Source: Anaeramoeba flamelloides (Eukaryota; Metamonada; Anaeramoebidae). Taken from it: 64,000 nucleotides of DNA. The notes beneath the pieces were generated by a model. It saw only the letters and a program-made list of their open reading frames with translations, was not told the DNA's origin and searched no databases. The DNA lies in assembly GCA_027625915.1 (NCBI GenBank), contig JANTQA010000021.1:930001-994000 (forward strand). Reading direction: 5' to 3'. The translations under genes and the position numbers were made by a program. Positions 23,823 through 34,982 of the stretch are shown piece after piece (positions within the stretch are counted from its first letter, which is position 1; the number at the start of each line of letters is the position of its first letter).

Positions 23823-25037
23823 TTAAGGGGGTAAGTACATTTTTCATTTTTTGAGTGCCACCATTTATGTGAAACTAAATTATTCAAATCATTTCTTTAG
23901 CTAAACACATTGATATTTTCATAAATACTAGATTTGACTATATCCATAGTATAAGATATTTTTATACCAATGAAAAAAGGCAAATCAAAAAAATGAAAAA
24001 GATCGATCAAAAATAAATAAATAGAAATCATTTATTACTTGATCTTATCTATAAGATTTTACATATTTACTTATTCTATATTTGGTTTTATTTTTAATTT
24101 TTTATGAAAAAATTTGTTCGGAAAATTTTTGATAAACAAATTAATGTTTATTTCGAAAGAATTTCCAAAATGAATTTCTGAATTCGTATTTTCAGTTATG
24201 TCATCTAATTCTAGTTTTAGTTCAGAAAATCAGAGACTGTTTTAATTCTTCTTGAGAATGAGGATTTATTGGACAAATTTATTTGCTTTTATAATTATTT
24301 ATTTTCCATTAAAATGAGAACTCAAAAAAATTCTGAATCTGATTGAAATTTGTTATTGAATTTTTCAATTATTTTGATTTGAATCTTTTTATAACTGTTT
24401 TTTGATTCCAAGAATTCAACCCCTTTATTTTAATTTTTGAAATAGTATTCCTCGTTTTGGCTTTGTTTGAGAAAAATATTTTTTAGAGGAATTTTGAAAG
24501 CAAATTTGAAACAAAAGGTTTTTTAAAATTACAATAAATAGTAATGGGACGAGAAATTTAAGGAAAAAAATAGTTTGTATTCATATAAACTAAGAAGATA
24601 AAGAAAACCAATCTTCGAAAATAGGTTTTTATCGATTTTTTTTTTTTTTTTTCATTCTTGATTTCAATAAATTTATTTGGAAAGGTGATCTTTCTTGTTT
24701 GGTTTTCTAAAAGAAAATATTTGTTTCAAATACACACACCCTTCTTGGGTATATTTTTTTGGTTTATTCTTTGATTAATTTCGTAATTTCGTATAAAAAC
24801 ATCCCTAGATCCAAAACTTTATTTAATAAAACGAAAAATTTAATCAAAAAAAATGTTCAAAAAATTGAAAAATTTAAGATTCAACTTTGAATTACTTTGA
24901 TTCTTTTCAGGAATAGACTAAAGAATGGTGTTTTGGTTTTAAAGTTTCAATATCTGGTGGCATTCTAAAAATATTTTTCCAGTAATGTTATCACAATTAA
25001 ATTTTTTCAAAATGGTAAAATGTACTTACTTCCTTAA
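23823..25037 (+). mobile_element. TTAA-flanked non-autonomous DNA element, family 1, copy A
   Basis: TTAA at 23823-23826 and 25034-25037; 1,207 bp between. Left end GGGGGTAAGTACATTTT, right end (inverted) GGAAGTAAGTACATTTT, followed inward on both sides by a weaker inverted similarity (GTGCCACCA ... GAAACT). It aligns along its whole length with 33154-34389. There is no long frame, so it is a MITE-type or decayed element of piggyBac-like target preference. The flanks outside TTAA differ between copies, as expected for independent insertions. Confidence 0.8.
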
Positions 25038-25405
25038 GGAGTTACGAATTTTTTTCTGATCCAAGATTGTCCATTTCCAACAAAGATATTATTTTATTAA
25101 AAGTTTAAAACGAAGAACCCAATAAGGGTTCAATATTCTTCTTTTCAAATATGTTTGTCAAGATCTTTTAGGTGTTTTCAAAAAATTATCAATACAAAAT
25201 AGTTGTTTGAGGAATTGAGGATATTTTTTCCTTTGGATATTTTGAACTGGATTGTATTTAAACTATAATGATATTAAGAAAGTTTCTTGTTGAATAATAA
25301 TGTATCTACTTTTGATATTTAGAAGATTATTTTATGATTTACAGCTCTATTTACCTACCCTGGATTTGATCCTTACCCAAGTTTCTATTTTTATTTAATT
25401 GGTAT

Positions 25406-25495
25406 TAGGTACTCATAAAAATTCCTAAAAAATTGAATTGTTTTCCATTTCAAACAATAATTTTTTCACCATAAATGACGGGCCCTTAAACATAT
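25406..25495 (+). repeat. Short dispersed repeat, partner at 45.4 kb
   Basis: ACTCATAAAAATT ... CCATTTC ... GACGGGCCCTTAAA matches 45400-45482 in the same orientation with moderate divergence. It could be one end of a further element. I could not find its other end. Confidence 0.45.
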
Positions 25496-25842
25496 TAATT
25501 GTAAAAATTATATTTATTATTTTGCAAAAATATTAAATAATATTTCATAAATCGTGACTTATATGAAATAGTAAATTATAAAGATAATAATTTATTCTCG
25601 AGTATGTGGAATCAAATAATTATAAAATATAATTTATAATCCATCTTTAAATTATTATTAATATTCTGAAGTCTGATATTTTGAAAAATATAAAAAATAA
25701 AATCAAAGCCTAAAAAATATAGAATCATAAATTTTGAAATACAGGTGTATGCATTTATATCACTTGATTTTTAAATGTAAAAAAGGTTGACAAGATATTT
25801 TTGTAATAAATCTTATTCATTGAAAAAAAAGATATTGTGATC

Positions 25843-26973
25843 TTAAGGGATCAGTATTCTACAAAAACAAGACAAAATTTTAAAATATGTTATTGGCCGC
25901 ATTCTCTACTTACAAATTTTGTAGATCCCAAGTGTTAATTAATTCTAATCGACAAAGTAACCCAGAAAAGAAAATTAGTTTAGTGAGATCAATTTTTTTT
26001 TTCCATTTTTTCTGAAAAAGAAAACACTTATATTCTTTTTTTTTCTCACAATTTATCTAGTTTTTTACCCCATTTATTGTCATTTTGATCATTATTATAC
26101 TATAATAATTCTTTTTTACCAGTGATATTAATATAAAGATTTTTTTTCTTTTTTCTGATAAAACTTTTGGTTAACCAAAAAAAATGATTTATTCAACCAA
26201 TTAAAAAATAATTGTATTTTTTTAAGAATTATAGTTATAATAATCAAACTTTTAAAGTCATGTAAAAATATTACTCTGGAATTTTGTTTTTGTATTAAGA
26301 CAAAATTCGATTTATCAAAATACAATTAACTTGAAGATATTTGGAAATCAGTTAATTTTATCCTCAAAATTCAAAATAAATTTTTTTCTGCCAAAAATCA
26401 TTTGAATCGTATAAAGATTCTAATGAATAAGACCAAACAATTTGTTCAAAAAATTTTTCAAAATTGAAAATTTTTTTTTGCAATTTTTTTTCATTTTTTG
26501 AAAACTAGAAAAGATTTTTTTCAAACATTAAAGAATAATTTTTTTTTGCATAATAGATCTCAATTTAATTGATAAACTGTAATTAAGCTTCTACCAAATA
26601 TTCATTTATTGAATCACCTATACCTCAATTATTTTTATTGCTAAAATTTGTATTGGAATAAAAATTAAAGAAAAAGAAACCTAAATAAAAAATTTACTTT
26701 CGGAAAACAATACTTTCCAACATAAAAGGAAAAATATTTTTTACCATATTTTCAAGAATTAACTTAATTCTTAAACAAAATAATAGGTTACTTTTTTCGT
26801 TTTATATTGGAAACATGTGAATTTTGGATTTCAAAAACGAGACTCAAATCAATAAATTGTTTAAATAAGGTTAACTCATCCATTTCATATGCCGAAACAC
26901 AAATTACAAAAAAAAAAGTTTTTGTGATCTTTACAAGATTTAATTTTATTTTTAATAAATAACACTCCCTTAA
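25843..26973 (+). mobile_element. TTAA-flanked DNA element, family 2, copy 2
   Basis: TTAA at 25843-25846 and 26970-26973, 1,131 bp in all. Ends TTAAGGGATCAGTATTCTAC and (inverted) TTAAGGGAGTGTT. It corresponds to 18145-20127 in inverse overall orientation, but its central block 25885-26240 keeps the other orientation relative to the ends. No coding capacity. Confidence 0.7.
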
Positions 26974-28409
26974 GAACTAAGTTTTCAGGTGAAAAGGGTG
27001 AAATTGTTGATAAAAACACTCTTGAAAGAGTTATATAATCTCGGTTAAATTTAAATACCTTGGATTTCTTTTACAAAAAAATGAGTAATTTTCACAATTT
27101 CCCCTTTCTGAGATTCCCGAAAAATTTTGATTTTCATATTTCATAATTTCACATTTCAAATCTAAAAACACAAAACAATTCCCAAGCGGTTCTAAAAAAA
27201 TTTACAGTTACTTTTACAATTTTAAAATGTTTTAAAATTTGAACTTGTACTTGTTAAGCCCTACAATTTTTTTATTAAAATTTTAATTCAAAAACCTTTT
27301 TGAAAATGAGTTTTAATTATGTTGGTTTTTTAACTTTGAAATTAATAATTCTTTTAATTCAATATCTTTAGAATGAAAATTCCTTTTTGACAAGTGAAAC
27401 CCCAATAACACACTAACTAAACACACACACATATATATTCATACCAGAGTATAAACAAAGTCCATATGGCAGTTTATTTTTATCCTTAAAAAGTAGAAAT
27501 GATAAATAACCTGTAAAATAATTATTATGATAATAAACCAAAGATTAATTCACAAGTTATTTTGTCAAAAAGTTTGATAAAAAAGTGAAAAGGAGACCAG
27601 TGATATCACAGAACCAAAATTACACAAGTTTGCACAGTTGTATTAAAAATTCAATTAATTTCTACTTTTCTAGAATTACTATTAAAGCTATAAAAATAAC
27701 CCAAAATCCTTGATATACCCAGGTTTCAATTCAGAAAGAAAATGTTTTTGTTAAAACTTTTTGAATTAAATGATCGGAGAAAACCGACAATAAACAATAA
27801 CAAATATGATATTGGTTTTTAAAATTCTACTTATAAAAAAAGAAATTCTTATAATGAAAGTCAAATTGGAAAATTTTTCTCAAAAAATAGAGTAAATATG
27901 TAAATCTTTCTCCATCAAAAAATGAAAAAAACAAAAAAATTGGAAATTTGAAAAAATTTTTGAATGCATTACATTATTTAAAATTTACTCAAAATAACGA
28001 AGGTTTACCTTCAAAATTGATTTAAACTTAGGTATACTATTTGGTAAATTCTTGGATAGTGAACGATATGTTGAATTCGAAAAAGAAGAAATAAAAGTAC
28101 AAGCTTAAATTTGAAAAGAAGCATTGTTCTCTCAATCAGAGTTTTTTAACTACTGTCTGGGTGACAGAATTGTATACGAATCAAAAATTGTTAAAAATCG
28201 CTTTCCTCAAATTATACCCACAATTCATCGAAAAAATTGCAAGTGTTGCAAGTTTGAATATAATTTTTAATTATTTGAAGTTAAAGTGGGTTGTTTCCAC
28301 TTAAGTAAATTCCAGAAATTGTCTCACCTTATCAATTTTTTTACTAATCCAAAATTGTCATTTTTTGATAATTTTCTCTTCTCAAAACGATTTACAATCT
28401 TTTTATGAA
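26974..28409. other. AT-rich intergenic, nothing recognised
   Basis: About 1.4 kb upstream of the small membrane protein gene. No long frame, RNA gene or shared repeat was found; a short (CA/TA) run lies at 27421-27441. Confidence 0.4.
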
Positions 28410-28938
28410 ATGAACAAAAAAACAGATCTTACAACGATCTTTAAATCAATTTTCAATTCAGAAAAATTAGACAAATTAAAACTAGTTGGAATTGGAAGTG
28501 CCAGCTTAGGTATAAGCTTTCTAATGTTTAAACAATTAAAGTCGATCAATTTTGGAAATGAGGGACAAGATCTTGTAGAATGTCTGTCTCTTGAGAACCA
28601 CAACAAAAAGTTGCTTACAAACACTTACTATAAGGTTTACAAAAAGCTTACCGATCTGTCTAACCCCCTCCAAGAAAATGTGAAAACACAACTGTTTATG
28701 CAGAATATTCAAAAACTGGATTTTGATCCAATAAATCCAAAAATTCTGACTGTTTTAACTTCTAATGGTATTGTTTTTCCTTCTTGTTCTGATATTAATT
28801 TTTCCAAATGTTTTTTTGCTTTTTTGATTTTTCTTTTTTGTTTGCTAACAAAGTAAATTCCAAGAAATTTTTTTTACAGACACACAACCACACTATTTTT
28901 TCATTTCAAACAAAATAAATTGCAAATTCGTTAAATAA
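28410..28938 (+). CDS. Small protein with one N-terminal membrane helix, unknown function
   Basis: Exons 28410-28767 and 28880-28938; intron 112 bp, donor G/GTATTG, acceptor TTTACAG, phase 1; 138 residues. The first ATG is used; an in-frame TTG lies 45 bp upstream. Residues about 1-22 are polar and basic, 23-40 (LVGIGSASLGISFLMF) form a glycine/serine-rich hydrophobic helix, and the rest is a soluble domain (GQDLVECLSLENHNKKLL ... YYKVYKKLTDL) ending DTQPHYFFISNKINCKFVK. A basic N-terminus followed by a short helix would fit an outer-membrane or ER anchor. I do not recognise the family. If the intron is not removed the frame runs to 28856 with a poly-Phe/Leu end, which looks like intron read-through. 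Confidence 0.55.
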
Positions 28939-29727
28939 AGCAAACCAGCTTTAGTGGTGTGGAATTTGAAATAATCGTTTGGTAACAAAATAAGAAGAAA
29001 GAGAAAAATAATGAAGTGTGAATACTGCATGTTAATGGCATCTAACCCTTTACTCAAATTTAACTTTTTACTTTTTTTATTCTATTTATTTAGAAGAGCG
29101 AAACACCCATAAACAAATAATTTGGTAATATTTAAACAAACTTTCGAGATTAGATCCTGGATCATTGTAAATTGATAACAAATATTAATTGGTTTTGTTT
29201 CAATTAATTTCCTTCATTATCTCTTCACACAGAATAAAGTTTTTTTTCAAAAATTCTTTTCTTTTTCTTTTTAAAATATGAGTGTGGCGAACTGTAAAGC
29301 CTCTTTTAAACATACTAATGAATAAATTAAAGGGCACAAATAAACAATTATAAACAAAAAACAACTGACAATTAAATCTTGAAACAAAAATGGAAATTTT
29401 ATTTTCCAATTCTTAAGTGACTAGTCTCTATTATTTTTTAATTTGACCCATTACTAAATAAGAATTCCGTATCTAGAAATATGTTTAATATTGAAAATAA
29501 ACAGGATATTTCAAATCTAAGTAATTGGTAAAAAAATTTTTTCAATCTCTATTAAATTTGGGTAAAAAAATTTAATAGAGACTAGCCCCTTACGTGATCA
29601 AGAAAGTAAACAACCACATTTTGTCAAGTACTAATTCAATAATTCTAATTTGTTTTTAAAACCCGAATTGAGATGATATATTAATAGTGGAACCAATGAC
29701 CCCCAACCTAAGGTATTTCCAAAAAAG
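28939..29727. other. Intergenic, nothing recognised
   Basis: AT-rich. A short inverted pair (TCTCTATTAAATTTGGGTA and AAATTTAATAGAGA, 29545-29583) could form a hairpin downstream of the small protein gene. No gene. Confidence 0.35.
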
Positions 29728-30290
29728 TGGTGAATTTTTTTTTACATTTCATAAAAAATCCTCTTTGTTAGTGAAAGTATTCATTAATTGACATTACCAA
29801 ATTAAGTTTAATATTGATACCGATTGAACAAATGGCTAAGATGTTTATTTCAAAATATGTTGGATGAAATATTTCCAAAAAATGAAAAAAAAAAAAAGCA
29901 CTTTTTTTGGTAAAAACAATATATGAACAATTTCAATAAAAAACTGGAAATATGGAAAGGGTACAAATGATTTTTTAAACAATAAAATGCAGTTATATGT
30001 TTTCAATTCTATTGGAAATTTTGTTGAGATTACACAAGCTATGAAAACGGTTTTTTCGATCAAAAAAAAAATAATAAAAACCGGATTTTCAGACCTAAAA
30101 AATATCAGATAAAATCAATATCAGAAAATTTAATAGTTTTTATTTATGTAATACAATACTAATAAACAAATTGAATTATTATCAAGAATCGATAAATGGT
30201 AGTTAATGGTTTTGGGTGTTAAAATATATCTTTTAAACTCAATCTTCAAAAAAGTATTTCAAAATAAATTTTCCCCACTTTATTGAAAAT
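29728..30290 (+). repeat. Old dispersed repeat, partner of 15421-15990
   Basis: Diverged direct copy. A 40-bp stretch at 30220-30259 is in reverse-complement orientation relative to 15914-15953 while both flanks remain collinear. Confidence 0.6.
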
Positions 30291-31535
30291 AGCTCAAATT
30301 TTGGTTTAAAAAGATACTATAAATCCTCAAAAATAAATTTATTTAATTCTTTATAAATAAAATTAAAAACACTTAAAAATTTGAAGAAAATAAATTTTTT
30401 TCAATAGTCATTTACCAAAAACAATGAAAACCATCAGATCAAAAAAAAAAAAAAAAAAAAAGTATTCATAACCCATTATGATATTCCATAATATTTTTAA
30501 GTTTCTCAATTAATTTTTAATAATGAAATAGGATTTCCTTTTTTTCTGAAAAGTTTGTGTAAATTTGTTAACCGATAAAAAACAAACCACACCATCTATT
30601 TCAAAGTTTACATAATAATCATGACATGCCCTAATTCTTGACAAATTAAAGTAATTTTTAAATTGAAGTTAAATACTTTTAAACTTTTTTAATAAAGTAA
30701 AGCAATTGTATAAAATGAAATATAGAAATATATATATATATATATTATCCTTAGAACCCTAAATAACCTAATTGTTTTTGAAATAAAATTTGTAATTTAC
30801 ATTGTTTTGAAAAGATTCTAGGATATAAAATTGATCTATAATTATCTTAGAAACAAAATTTTCTAATTAAAAATTGTATAGGAGTCTTCAAATAAAAAAA
30901 TAACTAGCTTGAAAAAAATTTTTCAACATTTAAACATTTTTCTTGGTTTTTGTAATTTCATTATTTTTCAATCGAAATTTATCCAATTTTTTTTCTTTTA
31001 TTATTAAAAAGTTTGTCTACACATCAAAAACTTTCCATTTTTAATAATTAAAACATACCATTCTTTACTAGAATTTTTTTTGAATACCTTTGCACCACAA
31101 TATTCTCTAAAATACTTTAAAAAATAATTTATTCATTATATAAGATATTTTAATTATCACATAGAAAATTTGTTTTATCTATTGTTTACCATTCAAGAGC
31201 AATATAATCTTTTTGATTACAAATCATTTAAAAATTAAAAAATAAAATAAATTAAATTTAAAAAAATAATATTTTTTTTCATTGCAAAATTTAGAGACGT
31301 TTTTTCAACACACAATATTTTTTTTAATTTAAATTATTTGACAAAAAGTTCGTTTCAGATTAATAATTGATTTTTTTTTTTTAATTTTTACTATTTTTTA
31401 ATTTTTGACTTTGTAAAATCTAGATATAAAACTAAACAATATTATTGAATAAGAGACAATAGATCAAAAATCATTTTCGACTACCTGTATTAATTTAGAT
31501 TTAAAGATTCAAATTTTATATTAATTTTTTTCAAA
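30291..31535. other. AT-rich, nothing recognised
   Basis: Long A and T tracts, one (AT)n run at 30731-30745. No gene or shared repeat seen. Confidence 0.4.
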
Positions 31536-31885
31536 TTTTAGGCTGATGATAATTTTTGTAGATTTTTGTAGATTCTCGACATTTGTAGATTTTTTCAGGG
31601 CGGTAGTTGTACTAGGGGAACACCTGACCTAGGTTAGATTCCCACCAAGTATATTTAATTTTTGAGAAAATTAATGGAAAATTAAAAATAATATACATTT
31701 GCTTTGCAAATATCAGCCATTTTAAACCAAGAATAAAAATAAGTAATAATAAATGAAGTGTCTCGCTTCGCTCAAACAATATTTATCATTTTCAAGCTGA
31801 TTGTGAAAAAAAATTTTCTACAAATGTCGAAAATCTACAAAAATCTACATTTTTCCAATTTTCCCAAATTTTAATCAGCTAAAAA
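31536..31885. mobile_element. TIR element of about 340 bp (MITE-like)
   Basis: Inverted ends of roughly 60 bp: left GGCTGATGATAATT then GTAGATTTTTGTAGATT, TCGACATTTGTAGA; the right end carries the complement, ending AATCAGCTAAAA at 31874-31884. The centre has GGGCGGTAGTTGTACTAGGG and GACCTAGGTTAGATTCCCAC, much richer in G and C than the surroundings. GGTTAGATTCCC differs by one or two bases from the RNA polymerase III B-box (GGTTCGATTCC). No coding frame. Confidence 0.65.
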
Positions 31886-32469
31886 ATAAAAAAAATAATA
31901 TTTTTTTCGAAAATTATTTTATTATCTTTGAAAAATATTTCAAAGTTAATTTATATTTTTTATTACAAATTTAGGTATAAATGTTTTTTATTAAAAAAAC
32001 TTTTATTGGTTTAATTCGAAGGTATTAGATGAACTTATTTTACAATTTTTTTTTTTTTTTTGGTTTTTCAATTATTATTCTATTGCATGAATTGAAGTTT
32101 TAGAAAATTTTTCATATTGATATTAAACCTTTAATTTTGACCTAAAGAAACATATAAATTTCATTTTTCCCATTATTCAATTTTTATTGAAATTTTGACT
32201 TAAAAAAAAATTATTATTACCCAGTATTGTTCCTATTTATTTATTTTATTTATCATAAAATTAACAAAACATTATTTAATGGGTTTTATTAAAAAATCAA
32301 TTAACCGTACTTTGAATTACTATTATTATAATAAACTTTCTAATTTAAAAAATTTAAAAAAAAAAAAATATAAATCTTTAAAAGAAAATGTAAAGATGAA
32401 TAATTATTTTTTTTTTTCCAAGATTAAGATCAAAAAAAACAAATACAATAACTACTTTTTCTTTGAAGT

Positions 32470-32620
32470 ATTTTGAGTTTTTATTATAATTCAAATCTGG
32501 ATTAAAGATAAATAACAAAATAAATTTATAAGAACACCAATATCCACTTTAAATCTTTTCTTTTCAACTTGATGAAATTTAGGTTAATTTGGGGAGCTAA
32601 GGTATATATTGATGAATTTG
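32470..32620. repeat. 150-bp dispersed repeat, inverted partner at 42.56-42.72 kb
   Basis: Contains TTATTATAATTCAAATC, CTTTTCTTTTCAACTTGATG and AAATTTAGGT, which read in reverse complement at 42560-42720 inside the RCC1/BTB intron. A short frame to the left (32279-32476) is Lys/Asn/Phe-rich noise. Confidence 0.65.
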
Positions 32621-33153
32621 TATTTTAAACGAATAAAAATTAATTTTTTTTTTTCTCTTAAATTAATTGGCAAATTTTCATTTGTATCTTTTTATAACAA
32701 AAATAAGGAATATACAAATTTGAGTACCAGAATCTATTTAAATTTAATCTATTATTATGTATTAATAATTTAATTGATTATATGTTGAGGAAATTTAAAA
32801 TTTTTCAAATTTGAGATTTGAAACAAAATAATTTTGTTTTGAGATTCACAAAATTCTGTGAATTCTCTCACAAATCAAAAAAAAAAAATTAAAAACAGTT
32901 TTCTTTACCTCTTATACTTCACCCACTCCTCACATTATATCTAAGTATTATATTATACGTCATATAAATACACTAGTTTATTAGAAATGACATGGTGGGG
33001 AAGTAAACGATAATTTTGATTTTTGAACCTTTTCGAGTTAATTTTGTATTTTTAAAATTGAAAATTGTGTATTAAGAAAAGGTAAATCCGACAATTTTAA
33101 TGTAAGAACCTTTTCAAGTTAATTTTGTATTTGGAAAGAAGAAAATGGTTTAC

Positions 33154-34389
33154 TTAAGGAAGTAAGTACATTTTTCAAATTTTTAGTGCCTCCATTTATG
33201 TGAAACTGAATCCTTCAAATCATTTCTTTAATAAAATACATTGGCATTTTAATAAATAAGAGAGTGGGATATATCCATAGTATAATATATTTTTATACCA
33301 ACAAAAAAATGGAATTCAAAAAATGAAAAGATTGAGCTTGAAAAAATTGATAAAAATCATTTATTTCTTGATCTTATCTTTAACATTTGATACAATTACT
33401 TATTCTATATTTGGTTTTATTTTTAATTCTTCATGAAAATACTTTTGTTTGTAAAATTTTTGAGAAAACAAATTACTTTTTATTTCTAAATAATTTCCAA
33501 AATGAATTTAAAAAATCCTATTTTCATTTAATTCATCTAATTCTATGTTTTGGTTTCAGAAAATAAGATGTTTTTTAAATTCCTCTTCAGAAATAAGGAT
33601 TTGTGGATTTTTTTTTTTTGTTTTGTAATTTTTTATTTCCCATCAAAATGAAAACTAAAAAAAATTCTGAATCTTGATTGAAATTTTTTCTAAATTTTTC
33701 TTTTTATTTTGGGTTGAATCCTTTTTTAACTGTTTTTTGATTCCGAGAATTCAGCACCTTTTTTCCTTTAATCTTTTGAAATAGTATTCTTTATTTTGGT
33801 TTGGTTTGATAAAAATATTAGAAAATTGAATTTTGAAAGCAAATTTGTAAAAAATATTTTTGTAAAATAATAATAAATAGTATTGGGGTGAGAAATTCAA
33901 GGTAATAAATTGTTTGGGTTCACCAAAATTAAGAAGAAAAATGAAACAAATCTCAAAAAAAAGGCTTATATCAATTTTTATATTTTTTTTCTTGATTTCA
34001 AGAAAGTTATTTGGAAAGGTGATCGTCCCTATTTGGTCTCAAAAAAGAAAAAAAAAATTAAAATACACACCTTCTAGGGTTTATTTTTAGGGTTTATTCT
34101 TTGATTTAAATACTCGATATTCATATAAAGAAAATTTGTGGATCCAAAACTAAATTTAATAAAACTCAAAATTGAGATTTAATCAAAAAAAATTGTTCAA
34201 AAAATAGAAAAATGAAAGATTCAACTCTGATTAACTTTGGGTTCGCTTTCTTTTCACAAATAGAGTAGCGAATGGTATTTTTGGTTTCAAAGTTTCAATA
34301 TCTGGTGGCACTCAAAAAAAAATATTTTTTCAAGTATGATTTACACAATTAAAATTTTTCCAAATGGTAAAATGTACTTACTTCCTTAA
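33154..34389 (+). mobile_element. TTAA-flanked non-autonomous DNA element, family 1, copy B
   Basis: TTAA at 33154-33157 and 34386-34389; 1,228 bp between. The terminal inverted repeats are identical over 17 bp (GGAAGTAAGTACATTTT), better kept than in copy A, so this is likely the younger insertion. Internally collinear with copy A. No transposase frame. Confidence 0.82.
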
Positions 34390-34982
34390 TTAAAAAATTT
34401 AGAAGCAATTTGATTATTTAGATTTTTTTTCATTAATAGATTCTTTGTATTAAGAAATTAATTTAAACTTTTGTTAGTTCATTTTAATTTCAGAAACTTT
34501 ATCGATAGTGTTTGGGAGATTCTTTTCATTTCATTTTGAATTAGAAATTTTTACATTCCCAACAATAAAAACAAAAAAAACAAACATAAACTTTTACAAT
34601 TTTTAGATACTCGTCATTCTTTATGATCAATAAATATGACATTAAACATAAAATTGATCTGAACTCATATTCAAATTCGATTTGTCATTAAGTCAAGAAA
34701 AAATATATTTTTCTCAAAGATTTTTATTATCTAAATTAATGTGCATAATTGACCTTTTTTCTTTTACCAAAGATTTATTGTTCTGAAAATTATTTAATAA
34801 AAACAACATTTTCGTTTTTTTTTCCGAATTTTAATTTTTTTACACATCATTTCTAATGTTAAAAAACAAACAAAAAAAAAAAAAAAAACTAATATTAAAC
34901 AGCTGTATACTCATCAAAATTTATTGAAAGAAATGGAATCGAAACAATTTTTACAATACTTACAAACAACAACCCCCAAAAA

